Part shown: one piece after another, positions 21,843 to 33,997 of the stretch | Layout: every line of letters begins with the position of its first letter | Numbering within the stretch: position 1 is the first letter of the stretch | Assembly (NCBI GenBank): GCA_910890315.1 | Contig: CAJVGD010000042.1 | Coordinates: forward strand, 1,302,001 to 1,366,000 | DNA length: 64,000 bases | Direction of reading: 5' to 3' | Source: Serendipita indica DSM 11827 | Taxonomy: Eukaryota > Basidiomycota > Agaricomycetes > Sebacinales > Serendipitaceae | The notes under the pieces: model-generated | Database searches by the model: none | What the model saw: only the letters and a program-made list of their open reading frames with translations | Told to the model about the DNA's origin: nothing | Position numbers and translations under genes: made by a program

Positions 21843-24005
21843 ATGCTTCGTGCCTCTCGTCAAATCCTGCGCCATGCGTCAAAACGCGCCATGAACGCAC
21901 GCTCAATACCAGCATCAGTACGGTATCAATCAACGGAAACGGCGAAGACGTCTGGAACACGTCTTCTCGCGTCGCTGGCCACGGCGAGTCTCATTGGCGG
22001 GACGATTGGCTTCTACGCGGCAGACGCAGTCACATCCAACGCGCCAAGATCCGCGCAGAGGAACTACGAAAAGCCCAAGTATGGTGGCCCGAACGAGGTA
22101 GCGGCCGCGAAGCAGGAACTTTTGCAACTCTTCCCTTCTAAGGACGGCAAGGAACGCGTAACCGATGACAAGCACAAACTAGAAGCCTATGGATTTTCCC
22201 CGAACTCCTATCACGAGGAACACTTGCACTCGCTCGTGGTCAAGGTACTTTCAACAGAGGATGTCGTCAAGGTCGTCAATGTTGCACGCAAGTATCGCAT
22301 ACCTGTCATTGCTTTTACTGGAGGAACCTCACTGGAGGGACATTACAGTGGGGTGCGTGGATTGCTTGGGAACGAACAAGCCGTCTGACTTGCAAAGTAC
22401 CAAGGAAACCCAGGCGGCATTTGCATCGACTTATCGGGCATGAATAAGATTTTGGAGATTCACGGTCTGTCACTATTGATTTGGGCCCGTCTCCGGAGTA
22501 ACGTTTTAATAGAGGCCGACTCGGACGTTGTCGTCCAAGCTGGAGTCAAATGGGAGGATTTGAATCATGCGCTAGAAGAAAAAGGCATTCCACTGTTTTT
22601 CCCGGTATGCAACGGCGTCGGACACTCTAAGCGACAACGTCTAATGATCCGTCTCTGCATCTAGCTAGACCCCGGCCCAGGCGCGTCGATTAGTGGAATG
22701 ATGTCTACCGGATGCTCGGGAAGTAAGTGAATACATTGCAAGCGAGAACAAATCTGATTATCATGATAGCAAATGCCGTTAGTACGGTATCGATCCAACC
22801 GGGCGGCGCCTCATCTTTTCTCAGGTTCGTTATGGTACTGCAAAAGCTGAATGGTTCCTGAACGCGGTGTGTGCCTCACACTCGCAAAAAGACTCACTCT
22901 CATTTCTTAAAGACTGTTGTGCTGCCTAATGGAGAGGTCATCAAGACAAGGCGTCGAGCTAGAAAGTCATCCGCTGGGTTTGACACTACAAAGCTCTTCA
23001 TTGGAGCTGAAGGAACACTGGGCATTATTACAGAAGGTGACGTTACATTCGTGGAGACAAGTTAATCGCTGATTAAGTATAGCCACTCTGAGACTGACAC
23101 CGAAATTACCCACATCGGTTGCTGTCGCTCAGTTCAACGATGTGTCTTCTGCGGTTTCCGCAGTTACTGAGGTTCTTCAGTCACCTATGGGTGCACACGT
23201 CCGTTAGTACTGCCGATACGACTGGATTCAAGGCACTCATCCTCTGGAGCAGAATGTATCGAACTTTTGGACAATCACATGATGGAGGCTATCAACCACG
23301 CGGGCCTTTCGGGCCACACTTATCCAGTCAAGGACAGCCTATTCTTCAAGTTTCAGGGCTCTCCCTTAGCTATCAAGGAGACGAGCAAAATTGTCCAAGA
23401 TATTGTCAAGAAGCATGGAAGCAAAGATTTTAAAGCAGCCAAGAACTCAGAAGAAGCGGAAGAGCTGTGGAATCATCGCAAGGTTGCCCTTTGGTCCTCT
23501 CTGAGTTGGCTCGACGACGCAGATACTCGGATATGGACGACTGATGTGTGTGTCCCACCAAGCAGACTCCCCGAGCTTGTAGGTGAGACAAAGAAGGACT
23601 TAGAGGCACATAACATCAAGAGTACAATCGTTGGGCATGTAGGAGACGGTTAGTCGAGACTCGATTTAGAAAGCGGCAAAGCTGATTGTCCTCAGGCAAC
23701 TTCCACGCGTTCCTTCTCTTCCGAAATGATGAGGAGCTCGAGCGAGTCAAAGGAGCTGTTCATCGTATGGTTCATAGAGCGATTTCGCTGGACGGAACAT
23801 GTACAGGAGAGCATGGGGTAGGCGTTGGCAAGAAAGAGTATCTCGTCGAAGAGCTGGGAGAAGGTACAGTCGAGTTAATGCGCTCGATAAAACGGGCTGT
23901 GGATCCGCTCAATCTGTTCAATCCGGGCAAGGTGAGCATCTTTCTTTCTCAAAAACCAGCAGCTTAGTTGCCCCTCAGCTTTATCCGGACAAGGAGAATA
24001 AATAG
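21843..24005 (+). CDS. Mitochondrial D-lactate dehydrogenase (cytochrome c)
   Basis: An FAD enzyme that oxidises D-lactate to pyruvate and passes electrons to cytochrome c at the inner mitochondrial membrane. About ten short introns interrupt it. The N-terminus is Arg/Ser-rich ([15 protein letters not shown]) with a following membrane-like stretch near residues 40-60, fitting import and anchoring. The FAD-binding part has [10 protein letters not shown] and [15 protein letters not shown]. The C-terminal oxidase part has [13 protein letters not shown] and [14 protein letters not shown], with His residues that usually serve the flavin site. [11 protein letters not shown] sits near the end, as in the family. 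The start codon has a good context, ccaccATGc. Glycolate oxidase GlcD and D-2-hydroxyglutarate dehydrogenase are relatives; the mitochondrial leader plus anchor favours DLD. Confidence 0.9.
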
Positions 24006-24068
24006 ATGCATCTTCGAGCAAACTCTCGCAAGCCTGTAGACTACAACAAACGAAATACAATCGGACCA

Positions 24069-24883
24069 TTACTTGTTCATGCCCAGACCCTCAAACAAGC
24101 GGACCATCTTATTCACACCAGGACAAATGGCGAGTCTTATACGTTCGTCTTCTTGTACGAGCGCACGGCCTCTGCCATCAACGAGCCATGCTTTGACATG
24201 GTCCGCGTCGTTGATCATCCCGCGCGCCGGTGGCCCGACTCGGACGCGGCGTGCGAGACGGTCTCGCTTCATGGACCATTTTAGACTGGTAATTGTTGGA
24301 AGCAGTCGGCGTGATACCAGTGGGGAGACGGCTTGCTCTAATGGGAAAACGATGCGCTGAGCTGCACGGCTTGTCGGCTCCTTGATGCGCTTTGTGAGGT
24401 GCTCTGAAAGGACGCGGATGATCCGAGCATGTTCCAAACGAAGTGACGATTCGAACTGCTTGACAGACTGTGGAGGGTCGTTTGTCAATCACCCATTAGA
24501 ACGCGAGACAGAGGCGTACCTGCACAGAGTATATGTATTCACCCAATCTCCACCGTCTTTCGAGACCTAGGCCTCGCAATACATTCATGCGCACCAGTTC
24601 CGGAACGTTTGGTCTCAGGGGTGTCCCATGTAAGCCTTGCGCGAACAGTGAATGTTCTACACGAGAAGGTGCAACAATTCTCAATCTGTTTCTATGCAAG
24701 ATTGGGTCTATGCAGAGTCGAGAGAGATGCGTTGAAACCGTAGCCAGGCAGTCGAGGTCTGGAAGGTCGAGGAAACTGACTACAATCAAGGTTAGAGGAC
24801 TAATTGGACCTCAAAAGGCTGGACTTGCGGATGTGGAGGAGCACCTCTGGCGGGAGAGCCAAAAGAGGACTTGTCTCTGCCAT
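24069..24883 (-). CDS. Short F-box protein
   Basis: Three exons (24883-24829, 24779-24520, 24467-24069) give 237 aa. The N-terminal F-box reads LPPEVLLHILSFLDLPDL and would bind Skp1 in an SCF ubiquitin ligase. Conserved-looking fungal blocks follow, such as VPELVRMNVLRGLGLERRW. The first intron (24828-24780) has a GC donor, ATCC|gcaagt, and is required to build the F-box helix. No WD or LRR substrate domain is present, so the target is unknown. The gene converges on the D-lactate dehydrogenase gene, with 63 bp between stop codons. Confidence 0.78.
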
Positions 24884-25110
24884 AGAATCCCCAATTCAAG
24901 TCTGAACTATATTTTCTTAGCGCAGACTCTCTTGGAAGAGGCTGCGGAAAACTCTCAGTTGGGGCAGGGTCCAAGTTGCGACGCCGCAGCTCAGCTCCCC
25001 CTCTCAGGTGACGTGACGCACATCATAGGTGAAGCTATCCTCATAAACACATAACACTGCATAAATATAATGCTCTTAAGAGATCCTGGCTCCAAGACGT
25101 CTTTGGGCGT

Positions 25111-27930
25111 CTAGAGTTTCGTAGTTTCCCCAGCTCCCTCCTTGTACATGTCATCAAGTATCTTCTTGTAGCGCGCGTACACGTCACGTCTGTAGAGGTC
25201 TGGGTTAATCTACTATATGACAAAGAGAGACATGATCACTGACCTACGGAGCTTGAACGTCGGTGTCAGCATGTCGTTCTCCACAGTAAACGGTTCAAGA
25301 GTGACGTGCACTTTCTTGACGCACTCAAATCTTGAAAGCCCATTCAGAACTCTATGCTATGTGAATGAACGATAACCATACATACCCTTTCAGCTTGTGG
25401 TGCTTCGCTTGTGCATTGAGCGCATTTTGGATAGTTGATTGTACCTTTGGATTCGCCAAATACTCTTGGAGCTTTTGGACATCATCCGCAGCGACGTGGA
25501 CGCGGAGTGTCTTTGAGATGAGGTCTGCAAGCGTCGGTAGCTCTGGCACCAACACTCCCAGCAGATAAGACTGCAAGGAATCACCGTGGACGTAGAGTTG
25601 AGCAATGAGTGGATGGGATGAGTATGTCTGCTCAATCTTCTCGAGTGCAACATATTCTCCTTGAGAGAGCTTCATAATATTCTGGAAAATATGATAAGAC
25701 AGCATCAAAGGGAGAACAAATAAGCGCACCTTGATACGGTCAATGATTTTGAGGCGTCCTTGTGAATCGAGTTCTGCGATATCTCCGCTGTGCAGCCATC
25801 CTTCCGAGTCAAGGGCTTCCGCAGTATTCTTTGGGTCTAAGAGCGGGATGAGAGATTTCATTTGCATACATAAGTTGGGCGCGACACACCTTTGTAGTAA
25901 CCCTTGAATACGCATGGACCTCGAGCACAAAGTTCTCCCCTAGGATTAGGAACATCCTTGGAAGTGTAATTCATGCTGGGCACATCTACGAGCTTGACCT
26001 CATTGCACGGATGTGGGAATCCAACCGTTCCACCGGCCGTGGTGTCCTTTGGGTGAATCCTCGTTCCAGCGGCGCAGTTTTCCGTCATCCCCCATCTACT
26101 GGGTGTTTAGCATCCCACTAGGACCAGATAATTGGAACATACCCTTCAATGACATCGCATCCCATGGAAATGCGTAGAAGTGTCAACGTCTCCGGATCCA
26201 CCGGAGCCGAACCGCAGGTCATAATCAAGACTTGACCCCCTAGAATGGCTTGAACCTTGCGGAAAACCAATGCGTCCCAGAACTTGTGCGTGGTCGCGCT
26301 CGTAGTTTCATAGTTTCGCTTCTTGACTTCCAAAGCTTTGCGAACCAATGCACCTATCAAACAAGAAGATTAGTTCTCATGGAACATATCAAGGATTCGA
26401 CGTACCGCGGATACCTGGAGCTGCGGCTGCTTGCTGGATACCCAGAGCTAGGCGATTCACTACTCGTGGTACGCAGGGGAAGAAGCGAGGTTTGAGCACT
26501 TGCGCATCCTCAATGAGTCTCAGTGGATCTCCGGTGAAGAAACCGATTCCGGCACCGAGGAGGAATGTAGAAAGCTCGTTGATGCGCTCATCTGACAGAT
26601 GTGAGCACTTGCATGACATACAGTGGTAATCACAGACAAATGTGACTCAACGGCAGATAACTGAGCATTGCTCCTTCATGCCAGGGCAAACCTAGGGAAA
26701 AGGCGTATACTCCTGAGGTCAGGTTATAGTGTGTCAGCAATACGCCTTTGGGAACGCTCGTGGTCCCTGACGTATAGCAAATGGTAGCTAAGTCATGTGG
26801 CTTGGGAGGATTAACTGGATATCTCGTCTGAGCACCCATTACCTCCACTGTGCAATGCGTCAGCGAAACCCCTCCACGATAATTGGGTAAGGTGGGTGGC
26901 GTTGGGCCAGGCACGCATCAGCGTCTGTGGCCGGGGAAAAATCGAGCCGGGAGTTAAACCTACGGCATCGCGCAGCAGGGAGAGGGCCATGTGAGTGTCC
27001 AACGAATCACGTACATTGCTTCATTGTGTAAAGCTCGAGCCTGTACTCCTTCGCCCAGGCCTGTGCGACCCTTGTCGCACCTTCGCTGAGATCATCAATG
27101 GAGACGATGACCCGCAATTTTGGGCAGCGGGGCCCAAGTGCGATCAGCCGAGGCAGGTTTTCCTGCGTCACGAAGGCCATCGAGGCTTCGGAATGATTGA
27201 GCCTGTGACATGGTGTCAAAAAAGGGTCAGCTTGAGTAGTAATACGTACACGTATTCTGTCATTTGTCAGAAAGGTTATCATTTTTGAGTATGCAACGCA
27301 CCGACGACAGTAGGACCAAGAGTATCATAGAGGGAAACCGTAACGCGCGAATACACGGCGAGAGCTTGATCAATGATTTGCCATTCTGTATTGAAAAAGG
27401 CGTGAGTAGTGTACAGTCACTTCTAGATCATCGCGTACCGGGTCGGTTGATAGACCAAATGCCGACAGTAGGCAATTCGCCTCCGCCAGCTTTTCCTGAA
27501 CGGAAAAGTCCTTCAATGGCACTACCCAAGTCGAGCTTGCGCTTGTTGACCTGCTCATACGTCTCCCATACGTAGTGGTCTGCATACTTGACTTCGTTCG
27601 ATGCCGGCGTGTTTGCCTTCGCGTCCGGCGCGAGACGAGGGCGAATGCCGAGGCACATACGTGTTGCAGAACGCTGGAGACCAGCCTCAAAGATTTCGTG
27701 CGTCGTGGTCGGCTTGAAATCCGTCCTTCCTGGCGCGGGGAGTTCGGACCACACCGGATTCCTCAAGTGTGCTGTCAAAAGGATTCATTAGGAGTGCAGA
27801 GAGAGATATTGAGGAGAAACTGACGAGTTTGACCCTCCTTCGCCGTACCGGCAACGACGTAAGACTGTGCTTTGTACGGAAAGTTTTGGGGGAACTCTGG
27901 AGGATCGAATATAAGACTTGTAGAAGCCAT
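25111..27930 (-). CDS. Long-chain fatty acid--CoA ligase
   Basis: An ATP-dependent acyl-activating enzyme of the eukaryotic FAA/ACSL type that makes acyl-CoA for lipid synthesis and beta-oxidation. About ten exons span 2.8 kb. The AMP-binding P-loop motif is ICYTSGTTSVPKGV, followed by LSYLPLSH, the adenylate motif RWGMTENCA, GELCARGPCVFKGYYK, and WLHSGDIAELD with RLKIIDRIK. The NIMKLSQGEYVALEKIE block is diagnostic of long-chain rather than medium-chain ligases. The Met at 27930 begins ASTSLIFDPPEFPQNF and was chosen as the first ATG after a stop. No peroxisomal C-terminal tripeptide is obvious; the protein ends TTKL. The gene is divergent with the ATPase-inhibitor-like gene at 28,050. Confidence 0.9.
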
Positions 27931-28049
27931 TTGGTGTCGAAGAGGATTGTTAGTTGGAGATGGTGGGGAAGAAGTTGGTTGTGGGTGACCCTTTGCCGGG
28001 GCAAAGAGAGAAGGAATAGCCGGATCCAACTCTTAGCCTACGCTTTATC
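27931..28049. promoter_or_regulatory. Shared divergent promoter, acyl-CoA ligase / IF1-like
   Basis: Only 119 bp separate two start codons pointing away from each other, so both 5' leaders and core promoters must fit here or overlap. No TATA box is evident. Assignment depends on the IF1-like gene being real. Confidence 0.4.
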
Positions 28050-28493
28050 ATGTCTTCGAATCAGGCAGGCCCAATTTCATACGGATACACTCAATACTCA
28101 ACCGAAACTTTGTCTTAGGACTCTTGGTCGCAAAAGGAACAGTCCGAAGAAGCGCGCTGGGCAAAAGCCAGAGTCAGTGACCTCATCCATGCGTCGCGGG
28201 ATTGGCGAATAATCTACTAATATTTTGAGTAGGAACAAGAGCAACTTGCTCAACTCAAGAAACAGATGGAAGAACAGAAGCCAGCTGAGCGTGCGAGGCG
28301 TGACGATATCGAAGGCGGTCATGCTCTGGGATGGAGGACCTGGAAGATAGATATGCTACCACGAGTGGAGAACACTAACTTGCGTCCAAACCGCGAGAGA
28401 TCCAGATCTGTCAGCAAGATGTCGTGGCCTATATGTACTGTTCAGGAAAGAGAAGACTACTTAAGAATCTTAGTGCATCAGAGTGTGCAGTAG
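28050..28493 (+). CDS. F1-ATPase inhibitor (IF1)-like protein
   Basis: Two exons at 28119-28172 and from 28233 join across a 60-nt intron with a good branch site (ctactaat). Together they read DSWSQKEQSEEARWAKAR and then EQEQLAQLKKQMEEQK. This lines up without gaps with the inhibitory helix and coiled coil of mitochondrial IF1/INH1, which blocks ATP hydrolysis by F1 when the matrix turns acidic. The first exon is uncertain. Starting at 28,050 (MSSNQ) needs a GC donor, CAG|gcaggc, and leaves no room for a mitochondrial leader, so a true first exon may lie elsewhere. The C-terminal end is also uncertain: the frame stays open to 28,493 but loses coiled-coil character after about 28,300. Confidence 0.5.
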
Positions 28494-30244
28494 AAATCGG
28501 TTGAAGGCTTACTCGCCGTAGAAACCCAGTAGGTGGTAGCTGAGTAGTGGATTGTCAATTCTCGGTTGAGACATGATATAATTGGATGAATCCACTGCCT
28601 CTTATCTGAGGTATCAAACCCTGATGGTTTATCGTGACAGATGCCGCTGATCAACCCCCCTTCGCGACGACGCTGCGGTGTAGGGGAAAATAAGGCCATT
28701 TCGTTAGCTCGTGCAAATATATGCCACGTATCAAGCCATTAGCAAGTATGAATGCTCACACCCGTCGCCCATGTCTCCCGTAGCAGGTCGTGACGAGACG
28801 ATGAGATTATTGGGCCCTGCAAAGCCCAGTAATTCCTCTGGACTATTGCCGAGCATCTGCCCATGGATACGTCTTAAAATGTGAACAATTAACATGGCTC
28901 AAGTCCGTGGTGAGAGGGAGAAACGCTTGGGTTGACGGTTCGATTCCTGCTAAGGATCTGGCTGTGCGTGCGCTATACACCTCTTGGGCAAAACAGAATC
29001 TTCAGAATCTTTGCAACTACAAAAATGGCTTGGTTTGTGTGGAAGCTGCTCCTCATTTGTCACTGAAGAGCCCGTGAAGTTCATTCACAGGGGATAAGAA
29101 TTGGCGTGCGGTGCTTCCTCTCGGTGGGGCAGAGCCGGCCTCGAAAATCAAATGAGAAAGTGAATGCATTTCTGATCGAAGAGTCCACGTGGCTCGGACC
29201 CAGCACACGCGGCTGAGACTGTCAGCAAGGGTGTCCCTCGCGTCACTGACGAGCTAATACAGCGACAGGGGTCTCGAGAAGATTCACCTCTTACTCAGCT
29301 TTCACTGCCTCACTTCCGACCGAGTCGGAAAGATAGACTCTATCTGCTCAGGCCGCGGCCGAATTTGTGGATTGCATCGCCTTGGGACGCCCGCAGCCCT
29401 TAATTTCCCTGAATGAAGACAGGCAGAGTAATAGTTTCGCTGCTCTGATGATACTCGGTTAAGTTCTGGCATGCACCATACCACCGACGCACCATGGGCT
29501 ACGCCACTTCGCAAATGAATCACACATCGACGCCAGATTTCAGCCCAAAGACCTTATGGAGCTAGCTCAGGGGTGACAGACGCAAGGCTACTGCGTCGGC
29601 TCCCCCCACTGCGAAATCTTGACCACGGCATAGAAGGGATCTGAGGCCCACGTGGACCGGAGCTATCGCACGCGAGATGACAGCAACGTCTCAAGAAACG
29701 ACTCTGCACCGCTTGCGCGGCCGACCCGGCGCTCGAACTAACCTTGGAGGGAATCGGGGGAGAACTCTCAGACACTAGCCTGGGTTGGCGCTGACGGGGG
29801 AGAGTGGTATTATGGGACAGATCGGGTCCTGTCTGGTTCATCTATGACGCCCACAGAGTAGCGGGCCTCGACTGCAGCTAGAATTGATGCCGGCTTTCTG
29901 CATGATGAAAGGACACCTCGAATGGGCAGTGAAACATGTCTAAACGGGTGTCAAGAGTGTATTCCGTGGTATTCAACAGCTGCCCAAACGGAGCGGAGCG
30001 CGCCGAAGGGCGGCTGGATATAGGAGGTCTTGTTGATTGCGGGGGGTCCCAAAAGCGCGAATGAATGGTCGAATGGGAATGGAAACGCACTGTCCGTAAA
30101 TGGAAAATGAGCTCTACGGCCCTCCGGCCAAGATATAAAACCATCTGTGCGGTGGTTATCGGCCTGCACGTGAGTTCTACTCCCCCTCTGCTACTCTAGT
30201 CCTCGACGCTCGGCCTTAATCGTCTCATCATTCCCATCAAAATC
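28494..30244. other. Gene-poor region
   Basis: About 1.75 kb with no supported gene on either strand. Small frames occur but have no domain, no splice partners and ordinary composition. A B-box-like GGTTCGATTCC near 28,940 has no pairing T stem. No direct or inverted terminal repeats were noticed. The last 100 bp lead into the small gene at 30,245. Confidence 0.5.
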
Positions 30245-30839
30245 ATGAAGCACATCTCCCAGATTGCTCAGCGCCTCATCCCCGGCAAGAGCCATGGATC
30301 GTTCCCAAAGACGGCCGACCAAAAGGCCCTCGAGCGACAACGCGGCGAAATGGATTCGTTTATGCTCTCTTTTTCCACCCATGAAGCCATCTGCGAATCT
30401 ATCCGCCGCACCCTCTTTGAGATCTACAAGGCGCGCAACATGTCCGGCATGCTCCTCCGCGAACTCCGTGTAGAGGACTTTGCACAGCTAAAAGATGGCT
30501 TCAAGGGAACATTTGAGCAACGAATCAGCGAGTATGTACTCATTATCGCGCCGCTAGACGTCCTAAAGCTCACCATCATGCAACAGACTCGAGGACGAGA
30601 TGGAGACGATCCTGGACAGTATGGACCGTGACAAGCTCTGTGCACGCGTTGTTGAACTCCTTAACGCTGCTGTAAGTCGCCGTTCACTCATCCTCCCATT
30701 GACATTTTGCTCACTTATCGCAGTTGGTGGCCGCGAGTTATGGTGGAACGTTTGATGACGAGGTCTACGAGAGCTGGAAGGCTGGTAAGTGTCTTCATAT
30801 GTAAATCGAGGCCATAATGACTTAGAACCATCCGTCTAG
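30245..30839 (+). CDS. Small helical protein of unknown function
   Basis: Four exons (30245-30531, 30587-30671, 30724-30784, 30826-30839) join in frame to 148 aa. The introns have clean signals: gtatgt, gtaagt and gtaagt donors with cag or ttag acceptors. The protein starts MKHISQIAQRLIPGK, is rich in charged helix-forming residues (SIRRTLFEIYKARNMSGMLL and DEMETILDSMDRDKL), and ends with an aromatic/acidic tail, SYGGTFDDEVYESWKAEPSV. The regular exon structure argues for a real gene. No signal peptide, membrane helix or known motif was found. Confidence 0.65.
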
Positions 30840-31627
30840 AGACCCTCTCAAGTGATCTTCCTCGCAGAGGCTCCTCCATCTCCGCCTTGACAACTCCATC
30901 GCGTATCCTCGCTCACGTCGACTTTGACGATGCGCGGACGTTGCCATGATGCGGATCTGTCAACACCGAACCGTCCTTAAAGCACCCAATGACAACCCCC
31001 TTCGACGACCTCTCACGACCCAAATATGCCGTTTTGCTTTTTGGAGCTATTTGCAGCACATACTAAGCTGCATCACAACTCTTTCCGTTCATCACTCCTC
31101 TCCTTTTTGATCCTATGTCTCTTTTGCTCTACCTATTGCGATCCACTCAACACTGTAGACTAAACCCCGACTCGTGATTCCTTGCTCTCTGCGCTCCGAT
31201 ACTGTAGCCCATCCGTTTCTCTGCCGCTGCCTCGCTGTGCGCTGCCGTCCGTATACCTATCGTATTTCGTATCACCCCCTGGAATGCCATTGGATGCATT
31301 TTCCCCTCTACTTTGCGCATGAACAAGACCTGCCTCAAATCTATATTATTACCAGTCGTTCAGCATGTCCGACGCCCGTTCACCGCATCTAACCTCTTCG
31401 TGACTGTGGGCTCAGCTTGCACACTTGACATCTCTATACGACTTCCATACTAGTCGAAATAGCATTTTCTATTGCGTAGTATAAAGTACTGTACACAGCG
31501 GACCGATTTGTACATTCGTTCGACAAAGCCTTCCCGCTCGAGGCGACCTGATTTGGGACATGGCGACCCGACCCGTCGTGGCGTCGGTGGGTTCCATTAG
31601 AGCTTTTCACGCGAGCGTATGTTAACG
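30840..31627. other. Convergent intergenic region
   Basis: About 790 bp between two converging genes. Short frames only. It probably holds the 3' ends of both transcripts; no clear poly(A) signal or repeat stands out. Confidence 0.4.
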
Positions 31628-33997
31628 TCACGGACGAGATGGAGGTTGTCCGCCCACCCTACTCGGCCCCAATGTCGGGCTCAAAGTCGACGTGACAGCA
31701 GTGGGCGGAGGGTCCATCACTCCCGCTCTCCCACCGAATATGTTTCCCGCATTACCTCGACTCTCGGATGAGTTGGAGGAGTGCTGGTTGATATATTTCG
31801 CGACCGTGTTCTGCCATTTGAGCACAGGCTGGAGCGCCACCCCAATCTCCTCGATTATCTGACGTTCCTCGGATGGCCATGCTGTCATCTCTTCTTCGTG
31901 TGCTTGCTGAAGCGTCGCTCGCAATTCTGCAGACCGTTCCTTGATCTCGTCCTCTAGTCGGCGACGGTCGTCTTGCAAGAGGGATTCCCACTCTTGTGTG
32001 ATCGATTTCTCAACTTCTTTGAGTACTGACGAAGCTAGAGTGGACACGTGGTCTTCCTCTGATGCATCGGTCTCCGCGCTTTGCTGAGCGATAGTCGCTT
32101 CAAGTTGAGCCAATTGCTCTTTTGCCTGAATAAGACGCGCTTTTGCGACTGACAATCGTTCGGTTTCCTGCTTCGACTGAGCCCTTGGTCATTAGAACCC
32201 ATGGAAAACGTACCTCTTCGACCGCTCTCCTTCCCTTCTGTGTCGCCTCTCGTAGACCAAAGACGACGGCTTTCATCTCCTCCAGCTCGCTACTCATTGT
32301 TCCATCCCATGATTGTGCCTCTTTTGACCTCTCGTCGATCTCTCTCAACTCGCCCTCATTCTCCCCGCTCATCCCACCGTAGCCGACGCTCGCGCTCCTC
32401 CTGTTGTATCCCCCGAGTCTCCCTTCTTTGTACAACTTGGTCATTTTTCTTGCAAGTATCGCCTGAAAGTCTGGCGTATCGAACCCAAATTCAAGATCCT
32501 CCAAAGATGCACTCAAAGAAGAAGCCCATTCTTCAAGTTCAGCCATCGCCTCGGGTTTCCACTTTGTTTTCAACTGCTTCTTCCCGTCTCGAGTGATCGA
32601 CTGTCCCTTTTCAGGGCCCGTATGCGGCGGCTTTGGTGTTGCGTCGCCTTCGACTCCATGGGGATCCTTTGAGTCGAGAAGAACGCCAAGCTCTTCGAGA
32701 CTACGACGGGCGACTCGAAGGGTTTCTTTCTGCTCTACAGTCACCCCTCCATCAAACTTTTGAACCGTAGCTTCGAGTGACATTTCATAGTCCACCAACC
32801 GTCCCACAAGATAGTCAACCTGGGAGTCGAGTTTTGCCTTTTCCGCTTCCAATCGACCGACGAGCTTCGAGTTCGCGGGCAAGGACTCGGATGTGCTCAC
32901 CGTCGCGGAACTAGGGAGAGATCGACGGAGGAGAGATACAGTCGAGATATTCTTGATCAGTTTGTTGATATCGTCACGCTTTGAAAGGAGTTCTTCAATG
33001 TCGGTCATGAGCCTGGCCACGATGAAGGTGAGGTCAGGATGTTGTTCAATCATTTAGAAGGAATTGAAAAGCAATGAATGTGTAAAATTTTGGCACTCAC
33101 GAGATTCTTTGCTCCCAGACATTGTCCATAAACGCCGTTTCCTGTTCTGACATCGCCCCGGTGCCTTCTTCTGGAACTAGCGTGACTTCCATGACATTAG
33201 AGTTCTCTCCAGGTTCTCCCGGAGAATATATATTCGCCGTTTTTGCCTCGCTCCGGGCAACCGCTGCAGGGGTGGTAGAAATTAACTCACCGCCTCCCAC
33301 TGCGTTGCCACTCTGAGTGCCACCTGGTAGGGCTGAAATTCCTCAGCAATAGTTCAAATAATAGAGATGAGTCTACCTTGTTCTTGCCCCTCGGAGATGA
33401 TGGCCTCAAACGGTTTTGCTTGCAGCGGCCACTCTGTTACTTTATCTGCTGTCGATTCACCCTTTTGTACTAGCATATCTCTTGGTACTGTAAGAGGACT
33501 GGGGCGGTTACTTCCGTGTGAATGTGGCTCGCTCGTTGTCCTGCGGTGACTGGGCCTACCCAACGGTTGTTCTCTTTCCATCTCCAGCTCATAGCGTGTC
33601 TTGTAACTTCCTCTACTTCTCCTGCGCTCATAGAGACCAAAGCTTTCACGCGGAGTCCGCGGAGATGAATGAGGAGATGAGAGCCTACTTCTGGAAACGG
33701 CTTCGCGGCGCCATTCGTCTGTACGAGAAACTCGTCGACGCTGTGGAGATATCGAGCGTCGTGTCGATGGGCTCCAGTGACGCCTCAGAGGTGACCTTGA
33801 GCGCGAGCGTCGGTTTCGGGGCGGCGGCGAGTAATATCGATCACGGCTGTAGTCACGCTCATTCGAGCGAGGAGAATGCTGATGATCAGATCTAACCAAT
33901 CGAAATAGAAGCAAGAAGGCGAGCGCTTAGTAGTCGACTTTGGATCGTTTGTTTTTGGTACGTACCTGTCCCTCGTATCAGGCCATGGCGGATGCAT
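31628..33997 (-). CDS. RS-rich N-terminus joined to a long coiled coil
   Basis: Roughly 700 aa from about five exons. A very short first exon (MHPPWPDTRD) splices to an Arg/Ser/Pro region with many RS, SP and RR dipeptides (RRSRSRSPLRR, RRSISPQRRR), like an SR-protein domain. A less ordered middle (about 33,100-33,500) follows, and then a long heptad-rich coiled coil from about 33,050 to 31,800 with KLVGRLEAEKAKLDSQ and AKEQLAQLEATIAQQ. The C-terminal 40 residues are Pro/Gly/Ser-rich. There is no RRM or kinase domain. The layout suggests a nuclear speckle or spliceosome-associated scaffold, but that is inference; no family was recognised. Confidence 0.65.

Noticed and set aside
28895-28985. 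tRNA-like B box, GGTTCGATTCC
   Set aside because: The bases on both sides do not form a T stem, and no acceptor stem or anticodon arm can be folded.
28494-30244. Mobile element in the gene-poor region
   Set aside because: No terminal repeats, target duplications or transposase-like frames could be seen.
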